From Archaeoglobaceae archaeon (GTDB lineage: Archaea > Halobacteriota > Archaeoglobi > Archaeoglobales > Archaeoglobaceae), in assembly GCA_025058955.1 (NCBI GenBank), contig JANXDV010000024.1, forward strand, positions 1 to 13,060: a DNA stretch of 13,060 nt, given 5' to 3'. Below the pieces are notes generated by a model. That model ran no database searches, was not told where the DNA came from, and saw only the letters and a program-made list of their open reading frames with translations. The translations under genes and the position numbers were made by a program. Within the stretch, counting starts at the first letter, position 1. Each line of letters opens with the position of its first letter. Below are positions 1 to 6,658 of the stretch, piece after piece.

Positions 1-1301
1 GAAAAATAAAGGCGAGCATAAAGCCTCAGTATATCGAGATGATTCCAAAGGCTTTTAAAGGCACCACAAGGGATCTGCTTAAGAAATTCGATGAAAGAGG
101 AATCTTTGATGAAGTGGTTGACAAGCTAAATCTTAGAGCATTTTTGGATCGAAATCTTGAAAATCTAAGCGGTGGAGAATTGCAACGAGTGGCGATTGCC
201 GTCTGCTACATGCGAGAAGCGGAATTTTACTTCTTCGATGAAATTACACCTTATTTAGACATATACCAGCGAAAGACTGTTGCGAACGTGATCAGGGAGC
301 TTTCGAAGGACAAGACTGTGATGATCGTAGAGCATGATCTTGCGATCCTCGACATGCTTGCAGATTTCGTGCACGTAACCTATGGTCTTCCAGGAGTATA
401 TGGTATTGTCACAAATCCTAAATCTGCGAGAGTTGGTATAAATCAGTATCTGAGCGGTTACTTAGCTGAGGAAAATATTAGAATAAGGGAGAGGAGAATA
501 GAGTTCGAGATTCTTCAGCCAAGGGAGAGCGTGTCTGAAAAAGTTCTTCTTGAATACCCAAGTTTCAGAAAAACCTTAAACGGATTTAAGCTCGCAGTTG
601 AGAAGGGAGATATAAGGATTGGAGAGGTCCTTGGTGTAGTGGGAGCAAATGCTACTGGAAAGTCCACTTTTGTAAAAGTTCTTGCTGGGGTGCTTGAAGA
701 TGATGAGAAAAAGATCGATCTGAACGTCAAAGTTAGCTATAAGCCACAGTATGTTAAAGCAGATGTTGATGAGAGTGTAGAGGTTTTTCTACGCAAAATA
801 AATCAAAATATATACTCCTCCTACATAAAAACTGAATTTCTGAAACCATTGCAGATCGAAGAGCTCATGGATAGGAATTTGCAAGATCTAAGCGGTGGAG
901 AACTGCAAAGAGTTGCAATAGTTGCTTGTCTTTTGAGAGATGCGGATCTATACTTGCTTGATGAGCCGACCGCTCATTTAGATGTGGAGCAAAGAAGCGA
1001 AACCGCTCGTTTGATCAGACGTTTTGCTCTGAACAATTCAAAGAGTGTGCTTGTAGTTGATCATGACATCTACTTCATCGACATGGTAAGCGATAGGCTC
1101 ATGCTTTTCGAAGGAGAGCCTGGAAAAGAAGGATTTGCGAGAAAAGCTAAAGGGATGAGAGAAGGGATGAATGCGTTTCTTTCAAAGCTTGGAATAACAT
1201 TCAGAAGAGATGAGGAGACAAAGAGACCAAGAGTTAATAAGCTTGACTCAAGGCTCGACAGAGAGCAGAAGAGAGCGGGCGAGTATTACTATTACCTCTG
1301 A
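1..1301 (+). CDS. abce1: ABCE1/Rli1 ribosome-recycling ATPase, 3' part
   Basis: ABCE1 is a cytosolic twin-ATPase Fe-S protein that splits ribosomes after termination. The frame is open from base 3 to the left edge and reads KPQYIEMIPKAFKG before the ATG at 39, a typical internal ABCE1 stretch, so the gene is cut by the window and 39 is not its start. Missing are the N-terminal 4Fe-4S domain and the first Walker A. Numbering from the Met at 39: NBD1 signature LSGGELQRVAIA at 43-54, NBD1 Walker B FYFFDE at 63-68 and H-loop VEHD at 97-100; NBD2 Walker A GANATGKST at 202-210, signature LSGGELQRVAI at 284-294, Walker B LYLLDEP at 304-310 and H-loop VDHD at 340-343. The tail ending in EYYYYL is typical of archaeal ABCE1. 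The 3' end overlaps the convergent SWIM gene by 10 bases. Identification is near certain. Confidence 0.96.
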   Translation, partial: KIKASIKPQYIEMIPKAFKGTTRDLLKKFDERGIFDEVVDKLNLRAFLDRNLENLSGGELQRVAIAVCYMREAEFYFFDEITPYLDIYQRKTVANVIRELSKDKTVMIVEHDLAILDMLADFVHVTYGLPGVYGIVTNPKSARVGINQYLSGYLAEENIRIRERRIEFEILQPRESVSEKVLLEYPSFRKTLNGFKLAVEKGDIRIGEVLGVVGANATGKSTFVKVLAGVLEDDEKKIDLNVKVSYKPQYVKADVDESVEVFLRKINQNIYSSYIKTEFLKPLQIEELMDRNLQDLSGGELQRVAIVACLLRDADLYLLDEPTAHLDVEQRSETARLIRRFALNNSKSVLVVDHDIYFIDMVSDRLMLFEGEPGKEGFARKAKGMREGMNAFLSKLGITFRRDEETKRPRVNKLDSRLDREQKRAGEYYYYL

Positions 1302-1627
1302 CCAAATTTCTGATAATCGTGGTAGTAAGCGTCGATCTCATCGTAAAGTTTAAGCATTTTCGCGATCTCCACAGCGATTATATGAGCACATGGCTCTCTT
1401 CCCTTGAGCTTAAGCTGAAAATCTGGGCATGAGCAGAAGAATTCCTCGACAATGTATTCATTTCTGCCTACAACGACGAAGAAGTCCTTATACTTCTTTA
1501 CCCTTCTCTGCGAGACGTAAAAATAGGCTTTCTCTCCTCTTTTTCCGTAGTTCAGAAATAGAGCCTTATATAGCTCATAGCCCAAGCCTTTTTGCAATGC
1601 CAAGATAACTTCATTCGTCAGCCTCAT
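1292..1627 (-). CDS. small SWIM zinc-finger protein
   Basis: This is a 111-residue protein with a SWIM zinc finger of form CxC-x12-CxH: C65, C67, C80 and H82 in FFCSCPDF...EPCAHIIA. SWIM domains bind zinc and mediate nucleic-acid or protein contacts; eukaryotic Sws1 and archaeal small SWIM proteins act with Rad51/RadA-family recombinases (established knowledge). I chose the ATG at 1627, preceded by AGGA and overlapping the upstream DUF2150-like gene by 17 bases. An ATG at 1672 would add 15 residues but overlap the neighbour by 62 bases and lacks a ribosome site. It is probably co-transcribed with the upstream gene, with radA one gene further up. The N-terminal half has the aromatic, basic strand pattern usual before SWIM fingers. 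The precise function is unknown; a RadA mediator role is inference. Confidence 0.85.
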   Translation of the reverse strand: MRLTNEVILALQKGLGYELYKALFLNYGKRGEKAYFYVSQRRVKKYKDFFVVVGRNEYIVEEFFCSCPDFQLKLKGREPCAHIIAVEIAKMLKLYDEIDAYYHDYQKFGQR

Positions 1628-2189
1628 CTTCCTGCGTTTCTTCGCTTGCGTCAATCCTTGAAAGCTCAACAACCATGTTTATCGCATCAATTCCATCGAT
1701 CCAGCTAAGGATTAAGGAGTCATCGGGCAAGTTTAGATCTGGAAGCTTTTCACCCTTTATAACCTTCGCTCCCGCTCTTGCAATTGCATCAAAAGCTAAA
1801 TCCAACTTTCCGCTCTTTTCATTCTCAACCGCTTCTTTTATCAGATCTTTAATGCTTTTCTTGCTGAATTTCCCTTCAAGATAATACTTAAAGGATTCTA
1901 AGCTTGCCTTTATCGCTTCAACGGTTAGCATGAAAATGTCTGCCTTAAGCTCGGAATTGAAAACATATTTTTTACTGAAGAGAGATAAAATCTTATCAAA
2001 TTCTTTTAAAGCATCCGCCTTCTTGATTTCACGATCTTTGACCGCATTCAGGATGCTAAAACATGCGATGATCACGTCTTCAAGCATTTGATCGAAAACA
2101 ACCAATGAGCCTGGATCTTCCTCGCTAACATTGCTTTCCTCGATCTTATTTATCCAATTCTGAATCCTTGACTCTGGGTAGAAGTCCAT
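1611..2189 (-). CDS. DUF2150-like archaeal protein
   Basis: This is a 192-residue acidic, predicted all-helical soluble protein with no membrane segment, no cysteine cluster and no catalytic motif I can recognise. The start MDFYPESRIQNWINKIEES and the overall helical pattern resemble the archaeal DUF2150 family of unknown function (from memory, moderate certainty). The C-terminus is strongly acidic (SEETQEDEADE), a possible interaction tail. It lies 33 bases downstream of radA on the same strand and overlaps the SWIM gene by 17 bases, so translation of those two is probably coupled. No Shine-Dalgarno precedes the ATG at 2189, but a TATA-like element 24 bases upstream suggests a leaderless transcript. 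Its place between radA and the SWIM gene hints at a link to recombination, which is inference only. Confidence 0.8.
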   Translation of the reverse strand: MDFYPESRIQNWINKIEESNVSEEDPGSLVVFDQMLEDVIIACFSILNAVKDREIKKADALKEFDKILSLFSKKYVFNSELKADIFMLTVEAIKASLESFKYYLEGKFSKKSIKDLIKEAVENEKSGKLDLAFDAIARAGAKVIKGEKLPDLNLPDDSLILSWIDGIDAINMVVELSRIDASEETQEDEADE

Positions 2190-2207
2190 GCGAGAAGTTT
2201 TTAAAGA

Positions 2208-2219
2208 AAAATATAAGGG
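2208..2219 (-). promoter_or_regulatory. TATA-like promoter of the DUF2150-like gene
   Basis: Read on the minus strand, CTTATATTTTT is centred about 24 bases before the ATG at 2189, the usual TATA-to-start spacing of a leaderless archaeal transcript. It sits in the short gap after the radA stop. Readthrough from radA could also supply this gene. Confidence 0.45.
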
Positions 2220-2222
2220 TTT

Positions 2223-3197
2223 CTACTTCGAGTCCTCAACGCCCTTTTCGGTGATCTTAAAAACGACTTCTGCTTCTGGAAGATGCGGAGAATCTACAAG
2301 TCGGGCAATTCTGAGTTCTCCTTTGCTCTTTTTTAGATAGACTCTGTAAGTTGCGGTATGAGCTACAATATGCCCCCCTACGGGCTTTGTAGGATCTCCG
2401 AACAATATATCTGGTCGAGCCATTACTTGATTAGTCACCACAATTGCAGCGTTGAAAAGCTCCCCAAATTTCATCAAGTCATGCATGTGTCTGTTTAACT
2501 TTTGCTGTCGATCTGCAAGTGTTCCCCTGCCAACGTATTCCGCTCTGAAATGGGATGTCAGCGAGTCTACGATCAGCAATCTAACTTGCTTTCCTTCCTT
2601 CTTCAACTTCTCCGCAAGCTCCTTTGCATTGTCAACCAACAGCATTTGGTGATTCGAATTGTAAGCTTGAGCTACAAAGATGTTCTTAAGCACTTCATTT
2701 GGATCAAGATTCTTTGCGGTTGCCATCTGAATTATTCTCTCTGGTCTAAAGGTATTTTCCGTGTCGATCACTATTGCACAGCCATCTAAGCCCCCCTCTT
2801 CTTCAGAGAGTTGAACATTCACCGCAAGCTGGTGGCATAGCTGAGTTTTACCACTCCCGAATTCTCCAAAAAGCTCTGTAATCGCTTGAGTTTCAATTCC
2901 ACCGCCAAAAAGGTTGTCAAGCTCTTTGCTTCCTGTTTTAATCTTTCGAACGTTCTTTCTCTTTTCCAGCACTTTGTCACCGCTTTCAAAGCCACCAATG
3001 CTTGCCATTTTTCTTGCATGTTGTATGATCTTCTGAGCACTCGATTCACTTATTCCTCCTATTGCGGAAAGCTCAGCTGGAGATGCGATTGCTATTGCCT
3101 CAATACTTGTAAAACCAGCTTCTCTGAGCTTTTTTGCAGTCTCTGGACCTACTCCGGGTATTTCCTCCAGATCAATAAACTCTTCTGTCATCGCCAT
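2223..3197 (-). CDS. radA: RadA recombinase
   Basis: RadA is the archaeal RecA/Rad51 orthologue, forming ATP-dependent filaments on single-stranded DNA and driving strand exchange in homologous recombination and repair. Its 324 residues match the family length. The N-terminal helix-hairpin-helix domain covers about 8-65 (IPGVGPETAKKLREAGF and a second hairpin near AIGGISESSAQKI). The ATPase core has Walker A GEFGSGKT at 111-118, Walker B LLIVD at 207-211, AEYVGRGTLADRQQKLNRH at about 219-237, and VTNQV followed by the DNA-binding loop 2 region GDPTKPVGGHIVAHTATYR near 254-284. All core residues expected for an active recombinase look present, so this is RadA itself rather than a RadB-type paralogue. 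Starts at 3197 and 3191 (MAM) are both possible. A promoter and an inverted repeat lie just upstream. Confidence 0.98.
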   Translation of the reverse strand: MAMTEEFIDLEEIPGVGPETAKKLREAGFTSIEAIAIASPAELSAIGGISESSAQKIIQHARKMASIGGFESGDKVLEKRKNVRKIKTGSKELDNLFGGGIETQAITELFGEFGSGKTQLCHQLAVNVQLSEEEGGLDGCAIVIDTENTFRPERIIQMATAKNLDPNEVLKNIFVAQAYNSNHQMLLVDNAKELAEKLKKEGKQVRLLIVDSLTSHFRAEYVGRGTLADRQQKLNRHMHDLMKFGELFNAAIVVTNQVMARPDILFGDPTKPVGGHIVAHTATYRVYLKKSKGELRIARLVDSPHLPEAEVVFKITEKGVEDSK

Positions 3198-3198
3198 A

Positions 3199-3217
3199 AA
3201 CTCATCGCAAATGAGTT
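3199..3217. repeat. inverted repeat at the radA start
   Basis: AACTCAT (3199-3205) and ATGAGTT (3211-3217) form a perfect 7-bp inverted repeat around a 5-base spacer. It ends one base before the radA start codon and spans the transcription start predicted from the TATA-like element. It could be a repressor operator or a 5' hairpin in the mRNA. No second copy was noticed elsewhere in the window. Confidence 0.6.
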
Positions 3218-3236
3218 AAACTTTTTGCTGTCCAAC

Positions 3237-3250
3237 TAAATAAAATAAAA
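3237..3250 (-). promoter_or_regulatory. radA: TATA-like promoter of radA
   Basis: On the minus strand TTTTATTTTATTTA is a T/A-rich TATA-like run. A start site about 25 bases downstream falls near 3215, giving a leader of roughly 18 bases that begins inside the inverted repeat. No good Shine-Dalgarno precedes the ATG. The exact box position is uncertain because the run is long. Confidence 0.4.
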
Positions 3251-3256
3251 AATTGA

Positions 3257-3805
3257 TCACTTTTTCACTCGATCAAAGAATGGATTCTTGCCTTCAACCG
3301 CTATTGGAATTGCAAATGCTATGTCGGATTCTGTTAATCCAAGCTTTTTCACTGCTAAGGCAATCCTATACATTATCCTTGTATCAACTCCGATTATTGC
3401 GGAAAGCTTTACCGCTGAGCCTAAAGCAATTCCAAGATCTACGAGCTTGAAAGCACAATTTGGTCCTTTGAATTTCACTTCAATTCTTTTAGCCTTATCA
3501 AACTCTGAGCAGTTTTTGAATCCACATCCTCCACAATTTACTCCCAAAGATTTTCCTCCTTTTAAACCGATCAATAAAACCCCTTTAGCTTTTCTTAAAC
3601 TGTCCGCATCTCTTTTGAAGTTCTCATCCTCTTCAGCGAATTCCTCCATCTTCTTCGCAATCTTTTCAATCTCTTCTCTGCCAAAATAAAGGATCTCGAG
3701 ATCATCGATGCCTTTAGACTTCGGAGCGGTTCTTGCAGATTCCGCCATTAAGTATGCAGAAATTTTAACCGCTTCATCCGCAAAATCCCTCTCGTTTTGC
3801 ACCAT
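3257..3805 (-). CDS. DUF2148 ferredoxin-domain protein
   Basis: This is a 182-residue soluble protein with four cysteines in CGGCGFKNC plus a later C: C91, C94, C99 and C117. The pattern resembles the CGxCGxxxC 4Fe-4S module of acetyl-CoA synthase/corrinoid proteins and is the hallmark of the DUF2148 'ferredoxin domain' family, found widely in archaea and anaerobic bacteria, function unknown. An acidic helical N-terminal half (about 1-75) precedes the cluster, and the C-terminal half is glycine/alanine-rich with GVDTRIMYRIALAVKKLGL. It lies 25 bases after the ModE-type regulator and 59 before radA on the same strand. A weak TATA-like element (TAAAATTAATC, about 3823-3833) sits 23 bases before the ATG, so it may be leaderless or co-transcribed with the regulator. 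Redox activity is inference from the cysteines. Confidence 0.87.
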   Translation of the reverse strand: MVQNERDFADEAVKISAYLMAESARTAPKSKGIDDLEILYFGREEIEKIAKKMEEFAEEDENFKRDADSLRKAKGVLLIGLKGGKSLGVNCGGCGFKNCSEFDKAKRIEVKFKGPNCAFKLVDLGIALGSAVKLSAIIGVDTRIMYRIALAVKKLGLTESDIAFAIPIAVEGKNPFFDRVKK

Positions 3806-3830
3806 GTAAAATATTGGCAGAAGATTAATT

Positions 3831-4862
3831 TTACGCTAAACTTCCAATTCTATAACCCGGAGTAACGTTGATCAGACTTTTTAGCCATTCAGAATTCATA
3901 AGCTCTTTCAGTCGCTCAATCGCGGATTTCTTCCTATTCTTCAATGCATAGCATTCGTATGGCTCCCATGTCAAATGAAAGAATTTTAAATTGAATTTTC
4001 TTGCTGAAGATCCGAGCAAAACTCCTGCATCGAAATTCGAGCTGTAGATCTGTTTAGCTACTTCATCATGGGTATAAAATTCGCTCTCATAGCCTTGAAC
4101 ATTTTCAAGTCCAATTTTCAGCCTTCTTGAATACTCAAAAAGAAGTTGCTCAAAGAAGATCCTACTCCCAGAGCCCCTATTTCTGTTTGCAATCTTTAGA
4201 TTTCCTTTGAGAATTTCAGCGATCAACTCTTCTAAGCTCTCAAAATTCAAGTCTCTTCTGTAAGCTATTACAAGCTCTCTTTCAAATGCTCCGATCTTTT
4301 CAACCTCATTCTTTAGCCAAAATCTTTCGAGAAAACTGGAATTGTAGCCATTTTTTGGATCGTAGAGGTGAATACAAGCCACGTCTACTTCTCTCAAGCT
4401 CAACATCGCTAAAGCCATGCCAGAGCCAATGCAAAGGCTTTTAACGTTGAATTCTTCACTTAACTTTTCAAGAATTGCTGAGAAAACATGATCGTGGCTG
4501 TGGGCAATCACAAGATCTGTCTTTTCCGAGATCTTTTGCATTCTACCAATCAATCCCGCTTCTTCAAGTTTTGAAATCGAATCTTCATAGATCTCGAGCA
4601 ACTTTTTACCAAATTCAGTTAATTCCGCCTTTCCCCGCTCTTTACCACCTTTCTTCGTTTCCACTATTTTTCTACCAGTTAAACGTTCTAACTTGCTGAT
4701 CAAATTCCATAATCTTGCATAAGGCATTCCAAGAGCCTTTGAAGTTGAAATTAAGGATCTATTTTCTCTCAAAGCCTTGAGAATGCTTGCTACTTTTGAG
4801 TCAACTATTTTCTCACCCTCATACTCGATCACCGCATCGTAGCGAATTGTAATTGCGTCCAT
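3831..4862 (-). CDS. ModE-type HTH regulator with PBP-like ligand domain
   Basis: This is a 343-residue transcription factor. Residues about 1-105 are a ModE-like winged helix: DSKVASILKALRENRSLISTSKALGMPYARLWNLISKLE, then KKGGKERGKAELTEFGKKLLEIYE, the same layout as the E. coli ModE DNA-binding domain. From about 112 to the end it is a periplasmic-binding-protein-like domain (PF12727 type), shown by GSGMALAMLSLREVDVACIHLYDPKNGYN and ANRNRGSGSRIFFEQLL. This replaces the Mop molybdate-binding domains of bacterial ModE and is presumably the oxyanion or cofactor sensor. I chose the ATG at 4862: ModE homology begins there, GAGGAAG lies nearby, and a TATA box is about 22 bases upstream. A longer reading from 4934 would start beyond the promoter and operator. 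It is divergent from wtpABC, which it probably controls; repressor or activator cannot be told. Confidence 0.9.
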   Translation of the reverse strand: MDAITIRYDAVIEYEGEKIVDSKVASILKALRENRSLISTSKALGMPYARLWNLISKLERLTGRKIVETKKGGKERGKAELTEFGKKLLEIYEDSISKLEEAGLIGRMQKISEKTDLVIAHSHDHVFSAILEKLSEEFNVKSLCIGSGMALAMLSLREVDVACIHLYDPKNGYNSSFLERFWLKNEVEKIGAFERELVIAYRRDLNFESLEELIAEILKGNLKIANRNRGSGSRIFFEQLLFEYSRRLKIGLENVQGYESEFYTHDEVAKQIYSSNFDAGVLLGSSARKFNLKFFHLTWEPYECYALKNRKKSAIERLKELMNSEWLKSLINVTPGYRIGSLA

Positions 4863-4879
4863 GAGGTAACTCTTCCTCA

Positions 4880-4889
4880 GATTTAAAAG
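4880..4889 (-). promoter_or_regulatory. TATA box of the ModE-type regulator gene
   Basis: On the minus strand the element reads CTTTTAAAT, directly abutting the palindrome at 4890-4911, whose left half-site occupies the BRE position. Its centre lies about 22 bases before the ATG at 4862, so the transcript should be leaderless or nearly so. It mirrors the wtpA TATA box on the other side. Confidence 0.65.
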
Positions 4890-4911
4890 CGTTATTCGTT
4901 TTTTGATAACG
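4890..4911. promoter_or_regulatory. ModE-box-like operator CGTTAT-N10-ATAACG
   Basis: Perfect 6-bp half-sites CGTTAT (4890-4895) and ATAACG (4906-4911) are separated by 10 bases. These half-sites are the same as in the E. coli modA operator recognised by ModE (established knowledge; spacing there about 12 by my recollection), and archaeal ModE-like sites have been reported. The site fills the gap between the two opposed TATA boxes, so binding should occlude both BREs and thus both promoters. It is next to the gene for a ModE-type protein, the obvious ligand. Not experimentally shown here. Confidence 0.75.
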
Positions 4912-4924
4912 AAAATTTTTAAAT
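4912..4924 (+). promoter_or_regulatory. BRE/TATA promoter of wtpABC
   Basis: AAAATTTTTAAAT contains a TATA box centred near 4920, about 24 bases before the ATG at 4944, giving a leaderless wtpA transcript. The BRE overlaps the right half of the palindromic operator. No Shine-Dalgarno is present before wtpA, which fits leaderless initiation. Confidence 0.7.
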
Positions 4925-4943
4925 CGAAGTGCATACTTTGAAC

Positions 4944-5924
4944 ATGAAGAAGATCGCAATTCTCTTAATCTTAGGCTTGAGCTTGTTTTTCTCACTCTTG
5001 GGCATTCTAATTCAAAGTTTGAATCAAGAAAAGATCGTAATTTACCATGCAGGCTCTCTAAGCGTTCCAATTGGAGAGATCGCAGAAAGTTTTAGAAAAT
5101 CTCGTAACATTGAAGTTCATACCGAGGCGAGTGGAAGTCTTGAAGCTATAAGAAAGATCACCGAGCTTGGAAAAAAGCCAGATCTCGTAGCGGTCTCGGA
5201 TTATAGTTTGATTCAGAAAATGCTGATGCCTGAATACGTGGATTTTTACGTGATCTTTGCGGTGAATGAGATCGTTCTTGCTTATTCGCATGGCAGTCGC
5301 TTTGCAGAAGAGACCAGCTCTGAGAATTGGTATGAGATCTTGAAAAGAGAAGAAGTTTCCTTTGGCTTAAGCGATCCGAATTTGGATCCATGTGGTTACA
5401 GAGCATTAGCGGTTTTGAAACTTGCTGATCATCACTATGGCAAAGAGATCTTTAAGGAGCTGATCGAGAGAAATACGAACATAAGAAGTTCGAAGAATGC
5501 TATCATTGTTCCAGAAAAAATTCAAACTAATTCAAAGGTAGTTATAAGACCAAAAGAAGTCGATCTCTCCGCCTTGCTCGAAAGTAAAGCAATAGATTAC
5601 GCTTTTACATACAAAAGCGTTGCAAAACAGCACAATTTGAGCTATGTGGAGCTTCCAGAAGAGATCAATCTTGGAGATCCTAATAAATCAGAGCAATACG
5701 ACAAAATCGAGCTCTTAGTTAGGGGACAGAAAATTAAAGTGGAACAGATCGCCTATGGGGTTGCGGTGCTAAAAAATGCTAAAAACAAGGAGAGAGCATT
5801 CGAATTTCTAAAATTCATGCTCAGCGAGATTGGTAGAGATGCGTTTGAGAGAAATTATCATGGACTAATACAACCAAGAGTTTTTGGTGATCTTCCTGAA
5901 GAGCTAAGGGGTGTTCTAAGTTGA
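4944..5924 (+). CDS. wtpA: tungstate/molybdate-binding protein WtpA (ModA)
   Basis: This is the extracytoplasmic receptor that captures tungstate or molybdate for the WtpBC importer. It has 326 residues from the ATG at 4944. Residues 1-24 are a hydrophobic signal segment (MKKIAILLILGLSLFFSLLG) with no lipobox cysteine, so it is either cleaved or kept as a membrane anchor. The mature start IVIYHAGSLS is typical. Oxyanion-binding positions match A. fulgidus ModA by alignment from memory: S38 in HAGSL, S65 in EASGS, D148 in NLDPCGYRA, E205 in RPKEVD and Y223 in TYKSVAKQH. The two carboxylates corresponding to D153 and E218 there give octahedral metal coordination, favouring tungstate-type binding. 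A GTG at 4929 would add five residues but lies too near the TATA box. It shares four bases with wtpB. Confidence 0.94.
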   Translation: MKKIAILLILGLSLFFSLLGILIQSLNQEKIVIYHAGSLSVPIGEIAESFRKSRNIEVHTEASGSLEAIRKITELGKKPDLVAVSDYSLIQKMLMPEYVDFYVIFAVNEIVLAYSHGSRFAEETSSENWYEILKREEVSFGLSDPNLDPCGYRALAVLKLADHHYGKEIFKELIERNTNIRSSKNAIIVPEKIQTNSKVVIRPKEVDLSALLESKAIDYAFTYKSVAKQHNLSYVELPEEINLGDPNKSEQYDKIELLVRGQKIKVEQIAYGVAVLKNAKNKERAFEFLKFMLSEIGRDAFERNYHGLIQPRVFGDLPEELRGVLS

Positions 5925-6658
5925 GAGACTACTTCTCGATTTTTTTAGCATTGCTCGGCTCCTTTCTAATCCTATATTTGCTACTGCCAATAGCATTGAC
6001 TTTGAGTCTTCAAATTCTCGATTTAAACTCAATGATCAAAGCATTGAGAGATGAAGTTCTTCTTAGTTCTCTTTTGAACTCAGTTGTGACTGCGACAGCA
6101 ACGATGCTGATCTCTCTCCTCTTTGGGGTCCCTTTGGGGTATTTACTTGCTAAAAAGAACTTTTTCGGAAAAAATTTTGTTCAAGCGATCGTTGATCTTC
6201 CGATCGTGATTCCTCACTCTGTAGTTGGAATCATGCTCCTTCTCACATATTCAGAAGCTATTTTAGATAACTACTTGGGAATAATCTCTGCGATGCTCTT
6301 TGTTTCTGCATCTTTCACAATAAATTCAGCAAGAGATGGCTTTATGGCAATAGATGAAAGAGTTGAATTTGTCGCAAGAACACTCGGAGCTAATAAAGCA
6401 AAGGTTTTCTTTACAATCTCACTACCACTTGCTATGCATTCTATTCTAACTGGAGCCATAATGACTTGGGCAAGAGCTATTAGCGAGGTTGGAGCGATCT
6501 TGATAGTTGCATACTATCCTAAAACCGCACAAGTGCTTGTGATGGACTACTTCAACAACTATGGTTTAAACGCCTCAAGACCGATCGCAATTCTACTGAT
6601 TCTAATGAGTTTTACTTTGTTTTTAATTCTTCGGAGGGTTGCAAGTGCTAAGAGTTGA
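5921..6658 (+). CDS. wtpB: tungstate/molybdate ABC permease WtpB (ModB)
   Basis: This 245-residue integral membrane permease would form the homodimeric channel of the importer. Hydrophobic segments are visible at about 5-30, 50-77, 90-112, 118-135, 168-200 and 220-238, matching the six-helix ModB fold. The cytoplasmic coupling loop that docks on the ATPase is EFVARTLGANKAKVFFTISLP at about 149-169, with the conserved glycine at 156. The start is TTG at 5921, overlapping the wtpA stop codon; it is supported by AAGGGGTG at 5906-5913 with a 7-base spacer, and the protein length matches ModB homologues. The overlap implies translational coupling. The end overlaps wtpC by 14 bases. Confidence 0.94.
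   Translation: MRDYFSIFLALLGSFLILYLLLPIALTLSLQILDLNSMIKALRDEVLLSSLLNSVVTATATMLISLLFGVPLGYLLAKKNFFGKNFVQAIVDLPIVIPHSVVGIMLLLTYSEAILDNYLGIISAMLFVSASFTINSARDGFMAIDERVEFVARTLGANKAKVFFTISLPLAMHSILTGAIMTWARAISEVGAILIVAYYPKTAQVLVMDYFNNYGLNASRPIAILLILMSFTLFLILRRVASAKS

Noticed and set aside
39..41. ATG at 39 as the start of the first ABC ATPase
   Set aside because: The codons before it encode conserved ABCE1 residues (KPQYIE), and an intact protein needs the Fe-S domain and first Walker A.
167..1060. Near-identical stretches of DNA repeated within ABCE1 and again in wtpC (around 167-190, 889-912, 7036-7060)
   Set aside because: They encode the ABC signature LSGGE(L/Q)QRVAI and are similar because of protein conservation, not because of a DNA repeat element.
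1628..1672. Longer N-terminus of the SWIM protein from 1672
   Set aside because: The added residues lie in the coding end of the upstream gene in another frame, and there is no ribosome site before 1672.
4863..4934. Longer N-terminus of the ModE-type regulator from 4934
   Set aside because: It would place the TATA box and palindromic operator inside the coding region, and ModE homology starts at 4862.
6639..6644. TTG at 6639 as the wtpC start
   Set aside because: The Shine-Dalgarno GGAGGG touches this TTG with no spacer, while the GTG at 6645 has a normal 6-base spacer.
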